Of a stretch of 64,000 bases of DNA, positions 45,542-55,204 are shown piece after piece; positions within the stretch are counted from its first letter, which is position 1; each line of letters begins with the position of its first letter. Source of the stretch: Bufo bufo (taxonomy: Eukaryota; Chordata; Amphibia; Anura; Bufonidae); contig NC_053395.1 of the NCBI RefSeq assembly GCF_905171765.1, forward strand, positions 182,670,156-182,734,155. Reading direction: 5' to 3'. A model generated the notes under the pieces. It was not told where the DNA came from. It made no database searches and was given only the letters and a program-made list of their open reading frames with translations. The position numbers and the translations under genes are program-made.

Positions 45542-46681
45542 TTAAAGGGACACTGACAGGCCAAATCAGCATATTTAGTTATATATATGACATTACAGGT
45601 CTTATACAGTCTATTAAAAGCATCTAAGTATCCCCCCTGTCCACCTTATAAATACAGAAAAATAAAGTTTTATAACCTGCCTGTCTCGTCACCAATCTGC
45701 CCAAGGGGCGGCGTTTCATCTCAAAATGCGCCCAGCCAGCCGCTCCAAACTGCCGTTCTGAAGCCCCGCCCAGCTCATCAATATTCACTTCGCTGGGCGG
45801 CGGCTACAACTCTCCCCAGTCACGATCCTGCGCATGGGCAATTGAATCCTCCTGGCATCGTTCATGTCTAATCTTCTGCGCCTGCGCCCCGCCGTGGTTA
45901 CATCGCGCCTGCGTACACACCCAGCCTGCGTCTTCGAGGCCGCTGCAGCCTCTGCCTCATGCGCATGCGCCAGGCTCACTCACATCTCAAAAGGGGTTAA
46001 TGATAGTGCGTCCGACCTCCAAATCTTCACTCCGCCCTCATTGTCTGTGTGTACACAGTGCAGACAAAGAGAGGCAGAGGAAGAGTTTGAGGCTCGAGTA
46101 CGTCTAGTGTCAATTTCTGGTGGACCAATTTTTCATAATAAAAAGGTAAATAATGTTCCCCCCATTAGTTTCTGTTATACATTTATTTCCCTGCAATTGT
46201 AAATGAGATGTGAGTGAGCAGCGCTCTGAAGCGCTGCTCTGAACAGTACCTGGCGCATGCGCATGAGGCAGAGGCTGCAGCGGCCTCGAAGACACAGGCT
46301 GGGTGTGTACGCAGACGCGATGTAACCACGGCGGGGCGCAGGCGCAGAAGATTAGACATGAACGATGCCAGGAGGATTCAATTGCCCATGCGCAGGATCG
46401 TGACTGGGGAGAGTTGTAGCCGCCGCCCAGCGAAGTGAATATTGATGAGCTGGGCGGGGCTTCAGAACGGCAGTTGGGAGCGGCTGGCTGGGCGCATTTT
46501 GAGATGAAACGCCGCCCCTTGGGCAGATTGGTGACGAGACAGGCAGGTTATAAAACTTTATTTTTCCGTATTTATAAGGTGGACAGGGGGGATACTTAGA
46601 TACTTTTAATAGACTGTATAAGACCTGTAATGTCATATATATAACTAAATATGCTGATTTGGCCTGTCAGTGTCCCTTTAA
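45542..46681. mobile_element. T2-like TTAA element with about 450-bp inverted arms
   Basis: TTAA at 45542-45545 and 46678-46681, with ends TTAAAGGGACACTGACAGG on both strands. Arms 45542-45995 and 46202-46681 are inverted copies with very few differences; the right arm has an extra roughly 30 bp (AGCGCTCTGAAGCGCTG and neighbours near 46220). The 94-codon frames on opposite strands (45587-45871 and 46352-46636) are mirror translations of the arms and not genes. The centre (45996-46201) is unrelated spacer. Confidence 0.88.
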
Positions 46682-46944
46682 GCATTCATGGACAAATGTT
46701 TAACATGCAGAAAAGAGCTCTTTCTATGCTAATATACAGTGGGGAAAATAAGAATTTGGTACACTGGTGATTTTGCAAGTTTGGAGAGGTCTGTAATTTT
46801 TATGGTAGGTACACTTCAACTGTGAGAGCCAGAATAAAAAAAAAATCCAGAAAATCACATTGTATGATTTTTTAATAATTTATTTTAATTTTATTTCATG
46901 AAATAAGAATTTAATACAATATAAAAACAGAACTTAATATTTGG

Positions 46945-47361
46945 TACAGAAACCTTTGTAATTACAGAGGTCAAAAGTTTCCTGTAGTTCTTGACTAAGT
47001 TTGCACACACTGCAGCAGGTATTTTGGCCCACTCCTCCATATAGATCTTCTCCAGATCTTTCAGGTTTCGGTGCTGTCACTGGGCTACTCCCTCCAAAGA
47101 TTTTTGATTGGGTTCAGGTCTAGGGACTGGCTAGGCCACTCCAGGACCTTGAAATGCTTCTTACGGATCCACTCCTTAGTTGTCCTGGCTGTGTGCTTTG
47201 GGTCATTGTTATGCTGGAAGACCCAGCAACGACCCATCTTCACTGAGGGAAGCAGGTTGTTGGCGACATTCTTGCGATACATGGCCCCATCCATCCTCCC
47301 TTCAATATGGTGTAGTGGCCCTGTCCCCTTTGCAGAAAAACACCCACAAAGTATGATGTTT
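46945..47361 (-). pseudogene. Tc1 transposase, C-terminal half (catalytic residues lost)
   Basis: The minus strand encodes [16 protein letters not shown], a [16 protein letters not shown] segment and [19 protein letters not shown]. In Tc1 transposases these boxes normally have D in the first (QQDNDPKH) and E in the second (NPIENLW). Here they are N and K, so two of the three catalytic residues are replaced. The C-terminal tail continues in a shifted frame to about 46945 (a KGFCTKY end). The spacing is that of DD34E. The N-terminal half lies at 53687-54111. Confidence 0.88.
47348..47361 (+). repeat. 14-bp target duplication, left (aaagtatgatgttt)
   Basis: Same word as 53673-53686. Joining the Tc1 halves through one copy gives continuous transposase coding (GNIILCG region). 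Confidence 0.92.
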
Positions 47362-48242
47362 AAAGAAAAAAGATTTGTGAGACGCACAGGACTGAAGAAA
47401 AATCAGGAGGAGGTGCTGCCAGTAAAGAGGATCCGCCCTTCCTCTAACAATTGAATAAATAAAGATAAAAAATACTGGGCACTCTCGTTTATGTAGAATC
47501 ATACACTTTATTTGTACACATATATAATATAATCAATTGGTCTATAAACGCATAGTCATAATAAAACCATTAAATGGATTAAAATAGAATGGATAACACA
47601 CTAAAACCACTAGACATTCAACACTATGTGTAAAAAATGGATATAACCAGCCGTACTGAGACTAAAACTGGGGGGTGATCAGTCCATATAAATCAATAAA
47701 TAAGGGGATCCCGGCTGGTGGCTTATGGTGGTCTTGTAACTACAGATAATAACCTCGCAATGTCATATAGAGTTCACAGTCCTGATCCTTTGGAGGAGAA
47801 TAAAAATACTGCGGTTAGAGAAATTCACTTAGGTGAGTATGTTCGCGGCGTCCCGCTTTTACTCACTGTGCAGTGCGGTTCTTTTTGATGGTCAACTTGT
47901 GGTCCAAGAACGCTCTTGAGTGCTCCTGTCGTAGCTGTGTAATGCTGTGGCTTTCTTTCCCGTGTCTTTGTGGTCCTCTGGCTACCGCTCCGTAGTAGCT
48001 AAGAGCCGGCAAGCTCTGGGACTCAAAGTTCCTTTCCCCAAGTCGGCTGACCTGCGTCACGATACTGTGTGTCCTCGTGTATTGCGCTTGTAGCCGCCGG
48101 CGTGTCAGGGCTTGGTAAGTCACGGAGTCCTCAATTGATTTTGAGTACAGCACAGCCTTTATAATACCAGCATGTCCTTCTTATGATTACTCTGGGGGTC
48201 TCTTCACCAAACGCGTTTCGGGGTACTTGCCCCTTCCTCAGT

Positions 48243-48293
48243 GGTCCACTGAGGAAGGGGCAAGTACCCCGAAACGCGTTTGGTGAAGAGACC
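48243..48293 (+). ncRNA. Candidate hammerhead-like ribozyme motif (copy C1; inverted twin at 48197-48246)
   Basis: CTGAGGA at 48249-48255 matches the hammerhead core CUGANGA exactly. An extra A follows, then stem II GGGG and CCCC with loop CAAGTA, GAAA at 48271-48274, the self-complementary ACGCGT (48274-48279) and T48280. Stem I can form from CCA (48246-48248) and TGG (48281-48283), with GGT (48243-48245) and ACC (48291-48293) extending it across an internal loop TGAAGAG. The NUH triplet would be GUU. Requires a biochemical or covariance-model test. Confidence 0.4.
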
Positions 48294-48343
48294 CCCAGAG
48301 TAATCATAAGAAGGACATGCTGGTATTATAAAGGCTGTGCTGT

Positions 48344-48394
48344 GGTCCACTGAGGAAGGGGCAAGTACCCCGAAACGCGTTTGGTGAAGAGACC
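48344..48394 (+). ncRNA. Candidate hammerhead-like ribozyme motif (copy C2, tandem repeat of C1)
   Basis: Identical in all core and stem positions to the preceding copy, 101 bp downstream. Tandem motifs of this kind are what dimeric or circular processing of a small retroelement RNA would leave; that is inference. Confidence 0.38.
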
Positions 48395-48850
48395 CCCAGA
48401 GTAATCATAAGAAGGACATGCTGGTATTATAAAGGCTGTGCTGTACTCAAAATCAATTAAGGACTCCGTGACTTACCAAGCCCTGACACGCCGGCAGCTA
48501 CAAGCGCAATACACGAGGACACACAGTATCGTGACGCAGGTCAGCCGACGTGGGGAAAGGAACTTTGAGTCCCAGAGCTTGCCGGCTCTTAGCTACTACG
48601 GAGCGGTAGCCAGAGGACCACAAAGACACGGGAAAGAAAGCCACAGCATTACACAGCTACAACAGGAGCACTCAAGAGCGTTCTTGGACCACAAGTTGAC
48701 CATCAAAAAGAACCGCACTGCACAGTGAGTAAAAGCGGGACGCCGCGAACATACTCACCTAAGTGAATTTCTCTAACCGCAGTATTTTTATTCTCCTCCA
48801 AAGGATCAGGACTGTGAACTCTATATGACATTGCGAGGTTATTATCTGTA

Positions 48851-48858
48851 GTTACAAG
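48851..48858 (+). repeat. 8-bp target duplication, left (gttacaag)
   Basis: Repeated at 53393-53400. The intact target GTAGTTACAAGACCACC is visible in complement in the left arm near 47735. Confidence 0.92.
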
Positions 48859-49137
48859 TAGGGGTGGGCGATATGGCCTAAAATCTATATTGCGATATAA
48901 TTTTAAGCATGTGCGATATGCGATATATATTGCGATATATTGTTTTCTATATTGGGGGGGCGTGTTTAAACTTTTTTTTACTTTTTATTTAATAACTATT
49001 AGTCTCCTTAAGGGCTAGAACGTAGAACCCTTGTCATATTCACCCTAACAGAGCTCTATTAGGGTGAATAGGACTTTACACTCTCCCTGCTGCCCTGTGC
49101 TTTGTGCACACAGCAGCAGGGAGCTGATCCCCCTCCC

Positions 49138-52100
49138 CTAAATGGTGCCATCCCCAGATCCCCCCCCCTCCCCTAAACGGTGCCATCCACAGATCCCCCC
49201 CCTCCCCTAAACGGTGCCATCCACAGATCCCCCCTCCCCTAAACGGTGCCATCCACAGACCCCCCCCCTCCCCTAAACGGTGCCATCCCCAGATCCCCCC
49301 CTCCCCTAAACGGTGCCATCCACAGATCCCCCCCCTCCCCTAAACGGTGCCATCCACAGACCCCCCCCCTCCCCTAAACGGTGCCATCCCCAGATCCCCC
49401 CCCTCCACTAAACGGTGCCATCCACAGATCCCCCCCCCCTCCCCTAAACGGTGCCATCCACAGATCCCCCCCTCCCCTAAACGGTGCCATCCACAGATCC
49501 CCCCCTCCCCTAAACGGTGCCATCCACAGATCCCCCCCTCCCCTAAACGGTGCCATTCACAGATCCCCCCCTCCCCTAAACGGTGCCATCCCCAGATCCC
49601 CCCCCTCCCCTAAACGGTGCCATCCACAGATCCCCACCCTCCCCTAAACGGTGCCATCCACAGATCCCCCCCCTCCCCTAAACGGTGCCATCCCCAGATC
49701 CCCCCCCTCCCCTAAACGGTGCCATCCACAGATCCCCCCCTCCCCTAAACAGTGCCATCCCCAGATCCCCCCCCTCCCCTAAACGGTGCCATCCACAGAT
49801 CCCCACCCTCCCCTAAACGGTGCCATTCACAGATCCCCCCCTCCCCTAAACAGTGCCATCCCCAGATCCCCCCCCTCCCCTAAACGGTGCCATCCACAGA
49901 TCCCCCCTCCCCTAAATGGTGCCATCCACAGATCCCCCCCTCCCCTAAACGGTGCCATCCCCAGATACCCCCCTCCCCTAAACGGTGCCATCCCCAGATC
50001 CCCCCCCTCCCCTAAATGGTGCCATCCACAGATCCCCACCCTCCCCTAAACGGTGCCATCCACAGATCCCCACTCTCCCCTAAACGGTGCCATCCACAGA
50101 TCCCCCCCTCTCCCCTAAACGGTGCCATCCACAGATCCCCCCCTCCCCTAAACGGTGCCATCCACAGATCCCCACCCTCCCCTAAACGGTGCCATCCACA
50201 GTTCCCCCCCTCCCCTAAACGGTGCCATCCACAGATACCCCCCTCCCCTAAACGGTGCCATCCACAGATCCCCCCCTCCCCTAAACGGTGCCATCCCCAG
50301 ATCCCCCCCTCCCCTAAACGGTGCCATCCCCAGATCCCCCCCCTCACCTAAACGGTGCCATCCACAGATCCCCACCCTCCCCTAAACGGTGCCATCCACA
50401 GATCCCCACTCTCCCCTAAACGGTGCCATCCACAGATCCCCCCCTCCCCTAAACGGTGCCATCCCCAGATCCCCCCCCTCCCCTAAACGGTGCCATCCAC
50501 AGATCCCCACCCTCCCCTAAACGGTGCCATCCACAGATCCCCACTCTCCCCTAAACGGTGCCATCCACAGATCCCCCCCTCCCCTAAACGGTGCCATCCA
50601 CAGATCCCCCCCCTCCCCTAAACGGTGCCATCCACAGATCCCCCCCCTCCCCTAAACGGTGCCATCCACAGATCCCCACCCTCCCCTAAACGGTGCCATC
50701 CACAGTTCCCCCCCCTCCCCTAAACGGTGCCATCCACAGATCCCCCCTCCCCTAAACGGTGCCATCCACAGATCCCCACCCTCCCCTAAACGGTGCCATC
50801 CACAGATCCCCACCCTCCCCTAAACGGTGCCATCCACAGATCCCCCCCCTCCCCTAAACGGTGCCATCCACAGATCCCCCCCCTCCCCTAAACGGTGCCA
50901 TCCACAGATCCCCCCTCCCCTAAACGGTGCCATTCACAGATCCCCCCTCCCCTAAACGGTGCCATCCCCAGATCCCCCCCTCCCCTAAACGGTGCCATCC
51001 CCAGATCCTCCCCCTCCCCTAAACGGTGCCATCCAAAGATCCCCACCCTCCCCTAAACGGTGCCATCCACAGATCCCCACCCTCCCCTAAACGGTGCCAT
51101 CCACAGATCCCCCCCTCCCCTAAACGGTGCCATCCACAGATCCCCACCCTCCCCTAAACGGTGCCATCCACAGATCCCCACCCTCCCCTAAACGGTGCCA
51201 TCCACAGATCCCCCCCTCCCCTAAACGGTGCCATCCACAGATCCCCCCCTCCCCTAAACGGTGCCATCCACAGATCCCCCCCTCCCCTAAACGGTGCCAT
51301 CCACAGATCCCCCCTCCCCTAAATGGTGCCATCCACAGATCCCCCCTCCCCTAAACGGTGCCATCCCCAGATCCCCCCTCCCCTAAACGGTGCCATCCCC
51401 AGATCCCCCCCTCCCCTAAACGGTGCCATCCACAGATCCCCACCCTCCCCTAAACGGTGCCATCCACAGATCCCCACTCTCCCCTAAACGGTGCCATCCA
51501 CAGATCCCCCCCTCCCCTAAACGGTGCCATCCACAGATCCCCACCCTCCCCTAAACGGTGCCATCCACAGTTCCCCCCCCTCCCCTAAACGGTGCCATCC
51601 ACAGATCCCCCCCTCCCCTAAACGGTGCCATCCACAGATCCCCACCCTCCCCTAAACGGTGCCATCCACAGATCCCCACCCTCCCCTAAACGGTGCCATC
51701 CACAGATCCCCCCCCTCCCCTAAACGGTGCCATCCACAGATCCCCCCCCCTCCCCTAAACGGTGCCATCTACAGATCCCCCCTCCCCTAAACGGTGCCAT
51801 TCACAGATCCCCCCTCCCCTAAACGGTGCCATCCCCAGATCCCCCCCCTCCCCTAAACGGTGCCATCCCCAGTTCCCCCCCCTCCCCTAAACGGTGCCAT
51901 TCACAGATCCCCCCTCCCCTAAACGGTGCCATCCCCAGTTCCCCCCCCTCCCCTAAACGGTGCCATCCACAGATCCCCACCCTCCCCTAAACGGTGCCAT
52001 CCACAGATCCCCACCCTCCCCTAAACGGTGCCATCCACAGATCCCCACCCTCCCCTAAACGGTGCCATCCACAGATCCCCACCCTCCCCTAAACGGTGCC

Positions 52101-52790
52101 ATCCACAGATCCCCCCCCTCCCCTAAACGGTGCCATCCACAGATCCCCCCCCTCCCCTAAACGGTGCCATCTACAGATCCCCCCTCCCCTAAACGGTGCC
52201 ATTCACAGATCCCCCCTCCCCTAAACGGTGCCATCCCCAGATCCCCCCCCTCCCCTAAACGGTGCCATCCCCAGTTCCCCCCCCCTCCCCTAAACGGTGC
52301 CATCCAAAGATCCCCACCCTCCCCTAAACGGTGCCATCCACAGATCCCCACCCTCCCCTAAACGGTGCCATCCACAGATCCCCACCCTCCCCTAAACGGT
52401 GCCATCCACAGATCCCCCCCTCCCCTAAACGGTGCCATCCACAGATCCCCCCCTCCCCTAAACGGTGCCATCCACAGATCCCCACCCTCCCCTAAACAGT
52501 GCCATCCACAGATCCCCACCCTCCCTAAATGGTGCCATCCACAGATCCCCCCCTCCCCTAAACGGTGCCATCCACAGATTCCCACCCTCCCCTAAACGGT
52601 GCCATCCACAGATCCCCACCCTCCCCTAAACGGTGCCATCCACAGATCCCCCCCTCCCCTAAACGGTGCCATCCACAGATCCCCACCCTCCCCTAAACGG
52701 TGCCATCCACAGATCCCCCCCCTCCCCTAAACGGTGCCATCCACAGATCCCCCCCTCCCCTAAACGGTGCCATCCACAGATTCCCCCCCC
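49138..52790 (+). repeat. C-rich 34-bp satellite array, about 107 units
   Basis: Unit CCCCTAAACGGTGCCATCC then ACAGATCCCC(A/C)CCCT, period 34 bp with plus or minus two bases from C-run length changes. Variants CATCCCCAG, CATTCACAG and GTTCCCC recur in a higher-order fashion. Open frames on both strands (for example prolines with NGAIHRS-like words) result from the 34-bp period and are not genes. The complementary strand has two G-runs of four or more in most units, giving strong G-quadruplex potential. Confidence 0.95.
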
Positions 52791-52794
52791 GACT

Positions 52795-53085
52795 CTCAAA
52801 GGAATACATTTAAAAACGAATCAGTAACTTTATTCATTGGTGATCTCTTTACTGTATACCTTACTAGGTTAGCTCCGGTAACAGCAGGCAGTGCGGGGGG
52901 GCGGCGCTCACTCACTGACGTCACGCGCCTGCGCCGCCTAGTGGGAGGAGCAGGCGCGTGACGTCAGTGAGTGAGCGCCTCCCGCCCGCACTGCCTGCTT
53001 TTACCGGAGCTAACCTAGTAAGGTATACAGTAAAGAGATCACCAATGAATAAAGTTAAAGTTACTGATTAGTTTTTAAATGTTCT
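52795..53085. repeat. Large foldback next to the satellite
   Basis: About 135-bp arms (52795-52936 and 52948-53085) around a short centre near 52940. CGCTCACTCACTGACGTCAC faces GTGACGTCAGTGAGTGAGCG, and ACCTTACTAGGTTAGCTCCG faces CGGAGCTAACCTAGTAAGGT. Near-perfect stem. Confidence 0.85.
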
Positions 53086-53672
53086 ACTGTCAGCGGCGTG
53101 GCCCTGTATGTTCTAACCCCCAGGCAAGCGTCCCTGTCACCATGGGAACGCCTGGGGGTTAGAATATACCATCGGATTTGAGTTTTCACGCGCTCACTGA
53201 GATCGTGAAAACTCAATGATTTACTGTCAGTCTCTCCCCTCCTCCTCTTTTGTCATTGGTGGTCAGCGGCAGCCGCGCACAGTGGGGAGGATCATATCGC
53301 GGTCCGGCGATATAGGCGATATGCTCAAAATCCATATCGTGGCACAAATTTATATTGCATGTCGCCTATATCGTCTATATCGCCCACCCCTAGTTACAAG
53401 ACCACCATAAGCCACCAGCCGGGATCCCCTTATTTATTGATTTATATGGACTGATCACCCCCCAGTTTTAGTCTCAGTACGGCTGGTTATATCCATTTTT
53501 TACACATAGTGTTGAATGTCTAGTGGTTTTAGTGTGTTATCCATTCTATTTTAATCCATTTAATGGTTTTATTATGACTATGCGTTTATAGACCAATTGA
53601 TTATATTATATATGTGTACAAATAAAGTGTATGATTCTACATAAGCGAGAGTGCCCAGTATTTTTTATCTTT

Positions 53673-53686
53673 AAAGTATGATGTTT
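53673..53686 (+). repeat. 14-bp target duplication, right (aaagtatgatgttt)
   Basis: Matches 47348-47361. Confidence 0.92.
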
Positions 53687-54111
53687 CCTCCCCCATGCTT
53701 CACAGTTGGGACAGTGTTCTTGGGGTTGTACTCATCCTTCTTCTTCCCCCAAATACGGCGAGTGGAGTTGATACCAAAAAGTTCTATTTTGGTCTCATCT
53801 GACCACATAACCTTCTCCCATGCCTCCTCTGGATGGTCATTGGCGAACTTCAAACTGGCCTGGACATATGCTGTCTTGAGCAGGGGGACCTTACGTGCCC
53901 TGCAGGATGTTAATTCATGGCGGCGTACTGTGTTATTAACGGTAATATTTGAGACTGTGGTCCAAGCCTTCTTCAGGTCATTGACCAGGTACTCCCATGT
54001 AGTTCTGGGCTGATTCCTGACCTTTCTCAGAATCATCTTTACCCCACAAGGGGAGATCTTAAATGGAGCCCGAGACCGAGGAAGATTAACAGCCTTTTGT
54101 GCTATCCACAC
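53687..54111 (-). pseudogene. Tc1 transposase, N-terminal half
   Basis: The minus strand reads RSRAPFKISPCGVKMILRKV and NITVNNTVRRHEL in the paired DNA-binding region. KFANDHPEEAWEKVMWSDETK holds the first catalytic D, and FGINSTRRIWGKKKDEYNP with TVKHGGGNIIL leads to the insertion point. The frame is open from 54111 to the break, but the extreme N terminus is missing past 54115. It completes the fragment at 46945-47361. Confidence 0.9.
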
Positions 54112-54410
54112 AGAGGTCCTGTCAATAAGATGGCCGCTGATGGACGGTCATGTGAGCAGACAGATCATCTCCATGTGATGTCTCCTCCATTTAAATACAC
54201 TGCATTTGCACTTGCACTTGTTGGGATTGTGCGCTACGAATTTGACCGTGCAGCCACAGTGGAAAAGGAGAGAGGAGGAGAGTAAACGGGCGGGCAGAGG
54301 CACACGGAGGGCTGGGGTTATGAGCCGTTGAGGAGGTGCTGCCTGGGGCTCGGACGATTGAGACGCCGCCCTGGGCACTTGAGAGGGCGCATTTACAGAA
54401 TCTTAAAAGT
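54112..54410. other. Unassigned repeat-like segment
   Basis: AAGATGGCCGCTGATGGACG and neighbouring words look repetitive, and this segment has replaced the 5' end of the Tc1 copy. The left border of the hAT-ended element at 57182 may lie here, but no matching terminus was found. Confidence 0.3.
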
Positions 54411-55103
54411 TCATTTTTGGCTGAAAGAAAACTCCATTAGATACAACAAAGGTACCGGTTTTAAGTTCTCATCATCCCCTGCATCGTCTTCCACCCAGTC
54501 TTCCTCCCTGACCTCCTTTTCGGTCTGGACACTGCAGAAAGACGCAGCAGTTGGCACCTGTGTTTCGTCATCATCAGAGACGTGCTGAGGTGGTATTCCC
54601 ATGTCCTCTTCAGGAAACATAAGTGGTTGTGCGTCAGTGCATTCTATGTCTTCCACCCCTGGGGAAGGGCTAGGTGGATGCCCTTGGGAAACACTGCCAG
54701 CAGAGTCTTCAAACAGCATAAGAGACTGCTGCATGACTTGAGGCTCAGACAGGTTCCCCGATATGCACCGGGGTGATGTGACAGACTGATGGGCATGGGT
54801 TTCAGGCGCCACCTGTGCGCTTTCTGCAGAAGACTGGGTGGGAGATAATGTGAACGTGCTGGATCTACTGTCGGCCACCCAATTGACTAGCGCCTATACT
54901 TGCTCAGGCCTTACCATCCTTAGAACAGCATTAGGCCCGACCAAATATCGATGTAGATTCTGGCGGCTACTGGGACCTGAGGTAGTAGGTTCAGTAGGAT
55001 GTGTAGCTGTGGCAGAACGGCCACATCCTCTCCCTGCACCAGAGGCTCCACCAACACCACCACCACGACCATGACCGCGTCCCTTATTAGATGTTTGCCT
55101 CAT
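54411..55103 (-). pseudogene. Unrecognised ORF of the hAT-ended element (one in-frame stop)
   Basis: The minus-strand frame starts MRQTSNKGRGHGRGG at 55103 and ends EFSFSQK at 54411 after about 230 codons. A TAG (CAG-like context) near 54894 lies after VRPEQV, and the same frame goes on as ALVNWVADSRSSTF. The N terminus is rich in R and G and could bind nucleic acid. The second half is acidic and rich in S, P and E (EEDWVEDDAGDDEN). No conserved domain was recognised. It may be an accessory or first-exon product of an autonomous relative. Confidence 0.45.
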
Positions 55104-55204
55104 AGTTAGCGTTCACAAAGCAAAGTAAAAAGTGGTTAAGTATGTTAAAAATAATTAACCGCCAATATAAACCCTGATGTAGGGTATTGCACTCTATTTT
55201 TTTT

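Larger units (their letters stand above)
46736..47361 (-). mobile_element. Tc1 element (third copy), 3' half
   Basis: TA at 46734-46735 precedes the inverted end CAGTGGGGAAAATAAG. The element continues to 47361, is interrupted by a 6.3-kb insertion, and resumes at 53687. Its far inverted end was not found after about 54115, where another repeat takes over. Confidence 0.85.
48859..53392. mobile_element. hAT-like non-autonomous element (4.5 kb) swollen by a satellite array
   Basis: Perfect 16-bp inverted ends TAGGGGTGGGCGATAT with an 8-bp duplication. Subterminal regions are rich in GCGATAT and ATATCGC words. About 80 percent of the length is a 34-bp satellite. A large foldback (52795-53085) and two smaller hairpins (53105-53165 and 53172-53216) sit at the right. 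No transposase ORF; it must be mobilised in trans if at all. Confidence 0.88.
47362..53672. mobile_element. Inverted-dimer insertion with hammerhead-like motifs (Penelope-related candidate), split by a hAT-like element
   Basis: The left arm (about 47462-48244, minus orientation) is the inverted copy of 48246-48858 plus 53401-53672. The two right-hand pieces are separated by an independently duplicated hAT insertion. The palindrome centre is CCTCAGTGG, T, CCACTGAGG at 48236-48254. In the right arm the first roughly 99 bp are repeated in tandem (48246-48343, then 48344 onward). Arm ends carry ACAAATAAAGTGTATGATTC, an AATAAA signal near a 3' end. The left arm extends about 100 bp further. The 14-bp target duplication indicates target-primed integration. 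The left and right 96-codon frames (47863-48153 and 48438-48728) are the same sequence on opposite arms; no known protein was recognised. Confidence 0.7.

Noticed and set aside
45587..46636. Pair of 94-codon proteins on opposite strands
   Set aside because: They are the two inverted arms of one T2-like element read in mirror image.
47863..48728. Pair of 96-codon proteins on opposite arms (MLYSKSI start) as a real gene
   Set aside because: The near-identical translations come from the inverted duplication itself and not from independent conservation. No domain was recognised, so coding is not claimed.
49347..52595. Many proline-rich or glycine-rich open frames in the C-rich satellite
   Set aside because: They are translations of the same 34-bp unit in different phases; no start context, no end signal and both strands open.
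49138..52790. CRISPR-like array
   Set aside because: Head-to-tail satellite without unique spacers, in a eukaryotic transposon-rich context.
53678..54013. 111-codon plus-strand frame
   Set aside because: Antisense of the Tc1 transposase N-terminal half.
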